Source: Melioribacteraceae bacterium (lineage in GTDB: Bacteria; Bacteroidota; Ignavibacteria; Ignavibacteriales; Melioribacteraceae). From it: a stretch of DNA of 64,000 nt. The notes beneath the pieces are model-generated. The model did not search any database. It was not told the DNA's origin and was given only the letters and a program-made list of their open reading frames with translations. The stretch lies in NCBI GenBank assembly GCA_016342755.1, contig JAEINS010000005.1, positions 62,001-126,000 of the forward strand, given 5' to 3'. A program made the translations under genes and the position numbers. Each line of letters opens with the position of its first letter. Within the stretch, counting starts at the first letter, position 1. Of this stretch, positions 62,734 through 64,000 are shown piece after piece.

Positions 62734-62774
62734 TAGTATCAAAATGTAGCACAATAGTATCATTTTGATCAAAA
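62734..62774. promoter_or_regulatory. Direct repeat and palindrome upstream of the GH97 operon
   Basis: TAGTATCA occurs at 62734-62741 and again at 62755-62762, exactly 21 bp apart (two helical turns), a layout typical of AraC-type regulator sites. ATCAAAATG (62738-62746) is mirrored by CATTTTGAT (62761-62769), and TTTTGATCAAAA (62763-62774) is a perfect 12-bp palindrome. The group lies 75-115 bp upstream of the GH97 start, next to the gene for an HTCS protein that ends in an AraC domain, so it is a likely binding region. Confidence 0.55.
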
Positions 62775-62824
62775 CGGTCTATTTTCGAGGGTTTTCCCTG
62801 ACAGAGGTAATTTTAAATTTCTCA

Positions 62825-62854
62825 GATCTTAAAATTCTGGTGTTTCTTAAGATC
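62825..62854. other. Hairpin after the HTCS gene
   Basis: GATCTTAA (62825-62832) pairs with TTAAGATC (62847-62854) around a 14-base loop. It lies downstream of the HTCS stop in the transcribed direction but lacks a U-run there, so it is at best a weak terminator. It separates the regulator gene from the GH97 promoter region. Confidence 0.4.
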
Positions 62855-62897
62855 AGTTTTTCTATTAATATTTGGTTTTAGTAAACCTATTAATTAA

Positions 62898-64000
62898 CTA
62901 ATTAATATTTTGAGAAAGGTATTCTGAAGGTGATTTTCCGTACTGTTTTCTGAAACATCTTGAAAAATAATTTAAGTCTTTAAATCCAATATAGTACGCA
63001 ATTTCTGTTACATTCATTTTTCGCTGATCGAGAAGCTGCTTTGCTCTTTTTAATCGGATAATACGTATAAATTCATGAACAGTCTGACCGGTTAGCCCTT
63101 TTAATTTACGGTATAACTGAACACGGCTTATACCAACCTGACTACTTAGATAGTCCGCATCCATTTTCCAATTCGATATATCATCTTCAACAACCTGTTT
63201 AATTCTAATCATAAACTTTTCATCCAGGCTTAACACCTTAGAATTTTCCGGTTCAGATAATATTTGCTGGCGATATTTCTCTTTTATCTTATTATTTTCG
63301 AGCAGCAGATTATTAACCCTGGCAAATAATTCTTCATCATCAAATGGTTTGGGAAGATAGGCGACAGCTCCAACTTTAATACCTTTAAGTCTGTTTTCGG
63401 CTTCTGAGTGTGCTGTTAATAAAATTATTGGAATATGACTTGTTTTTTCTTCGCTCTTCAATTTCCGGCAAAGTTCATATCCATCCAATTCCGGCATCAT
63501 AATATCGCTGATGATTATATCCGGGACAGCGTCGATTGCTTTCTCAAATCCCTCGCGGCCATTTTTGGCTGTTAAAACCTGGAACCTGTCGCTGAATAAA
63601 TCTCTAACATAATGCCTCATATCCGGTTCATCATCAATAAATAAAATAAGCGAACTATCAATAGGCATAGAAACGGACGGAATTGTCTCAATCCCCTTGT
63701 TTTCAGAAACATTAGGTTCTAACTGACTATTTTTATCATGTTCAATTTTATCAAACTCAACTATATCTGCTGGCAAAATCACTCTGAATAATGTTCCTTT
63801 ATCCTTTTCGCTTTCAACAGAAATTTTTCCCTGATGCAACTCAACTAGTTCATGTGTAAGATTTAATCCTATGCCAATTCCTTCGGAATGTGTTGATTCA
63901 CCGTAACTAACCTGATAAAACCTTTCGAAAATACGTTCTCTCTGATCCTCAGGTATTCCAATCCCGGAATCACTAATTAGTATCTCAATATAATTTTGCA
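62898..64000 (-). CDS. Hybrid two-component system (HTCS) regulator, 5' end outside window
   Basis: The reading frame stays open to position 64000, so the start and the sensor domain lie beyond the window; the TTG at 63839 is only an internal codon. Residues encoded by 63840-64000 include the kinase G1 box ISDSGIGIP, an F-box ERIFERFYQ and the G2 box SEGIGIGLNLTHELV. A receiver domain follows (FIDDEPDMRHY, IIISDIMMPELDGYEL, YLPKPFDDEEL), then an AraC-type DNA-binding domain (GISRVQLYRKLKGLTGQTVH EFIR, VTEIAYYIGFKDLNYFSRCF). HTCS proteins sense breakdown products of a glycan and turn on the matching locus. It is next to GH97 and points at the leftward glucan operon. Confidence 0.93.
   Translation of the reverse strand, partial: QNYIEILISDSGIGIPEDQRERIFERFYQVSYGESTHSEGIGIGLNLTHELVELHQGKISVESEKDKGTLFRVILPADIVEFDKIEHDKNSQLEPNVSENKGIETIPSVSMPIDSSLILFIDDEPDMRHYVRDLFSDRFQVLTAKNGREGFEKAIDAVPDIIISDIMMPELDGYELCRKLKSEEKTSHIPIILLTAHSEAENRLKGIKVGAVAYLPKPFDDEELFARVNNLLLENNKIKEKYRQQILSEPENSKVLSLDEKFMIRIKQVVEDDISNWKMDADYLSSQVGISRVQLYRKLKGLTGQTVHEFIRIIRLKRAKQLLDQRKMNVTEIAYYIGFKDLNYFSRCFRKQYGKSPSEYLSQNIN

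Noticed and set aside
1-64000. Search for CRISPR arrays, tRNA or rRNA genes, insertion-sequence transposases and phage genes.
   Set aside because: No regularly spaced direct repeats, no transposase or integrase motifs and no recognisable stable-RNA gene were seen by eye; short RNAs could be missed.

Overview
The window is AT-rich and gene-dense. It reads as a member of the Ignavibacteria or a close relative in the Bacteroidota/Chlorobi (FCB) group. Secreted proteins end in type IX-style sorting tails (NYPNPFNPTT... followed by a short beta-sandwich ending in K). There are two PorV/PorQ-family barrels, many lipoproteins, TonB receptors with carboxypeptidase-like N-terminal domains, and a hybrid two-component (HTCS) regulator. 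No SusD-like gene was seen. This placement comes from protein style only; there is no rRNA or tRNA in the window.

Region 1 (1-25.3 kb) is a divergent carbohydrate/amino-sugar locus. Leftward from 11.27 kb run a secreted beta-propeller-like protein, a TonB-dependent receptor, a surface protein with a FlgD-like tail, a PorV-family barrel, two small outer-membrane barrels and two tandem GHL10 putative glycosidases, the last cut by the window edge. Rightward from 11.47 kb run nine genes: an ion-transporter-superfamily permease, a hydantoinase/oxoprolinase homologue, a degenerate and an intact FAD oxidoreductase, a HAD protein, a GH38-like protein, a secreted NAGPA-type phosphodiester glycosidase, an AGE-type sugar epimerase and a DUF4434-like TIM barrel. 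Two copies of the dyad ACTAC-N8-GTAGT, 24 bp apart, sit between the two arms and are the obvious candidate operator. I cannot name the substrate; the gene set points to an amino-sugar, mannosyl or phosphodiester-linked glycan.

Region 2 (25.3-38.4 kb) is an ion and stress island. A leftward operon encodes a TrkA-C membrane protein, CorA, an SLC12-like transporter, a histidine kinase and a NarL/LuxR response regulator. A perfect palindrome with the NarL 7-2-7 layout lies directly after the regulator gene. Two small genes and two RRM-protein genes follow. DUF502 and Na+/Ca2+ exchanger genes diverge from this operon. Next come an unusual ATP-grasp/M20-like fusion paired with a class I glutamine amidotransferase, and an MscS channel.

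Region 3 (38.6-46.9 kb) is a rightward operon: TetR, an outer-membrane porin-like protein, a small membrane protein, a LolD/MacB-type ATPase, three FtsX-type permeases (two of them tandem duplicates) and a LolA-like periplasmic protein. The spacers between the permease genes contain GA-rich/CT-rich inverted repeats. One spacer holds a four-helix-bundle (S23/IVS-type) gene broken by a single missing G, and another seems to hold a remnant of the same family.

Region 4 (47-64 kb) is a leftward alpha-glucan-type locus: an HTCS regulator (cut by the window edge), GH97, a duplicated carbohydrate-binding secreted protein, a GH71/99-like lipoprotein, a TonB receptor, a large FlgD-tail surface protein, a PorV-family barrel, a GH13 lipoprotein and a parvulin-type PPIase lipoprotein. 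The order TonB receptor, FlgD-tail protein, PorV-family barrel occurs in both Region 1 and Region 4. It may be a SusD-free uptake/display module of this lineage.
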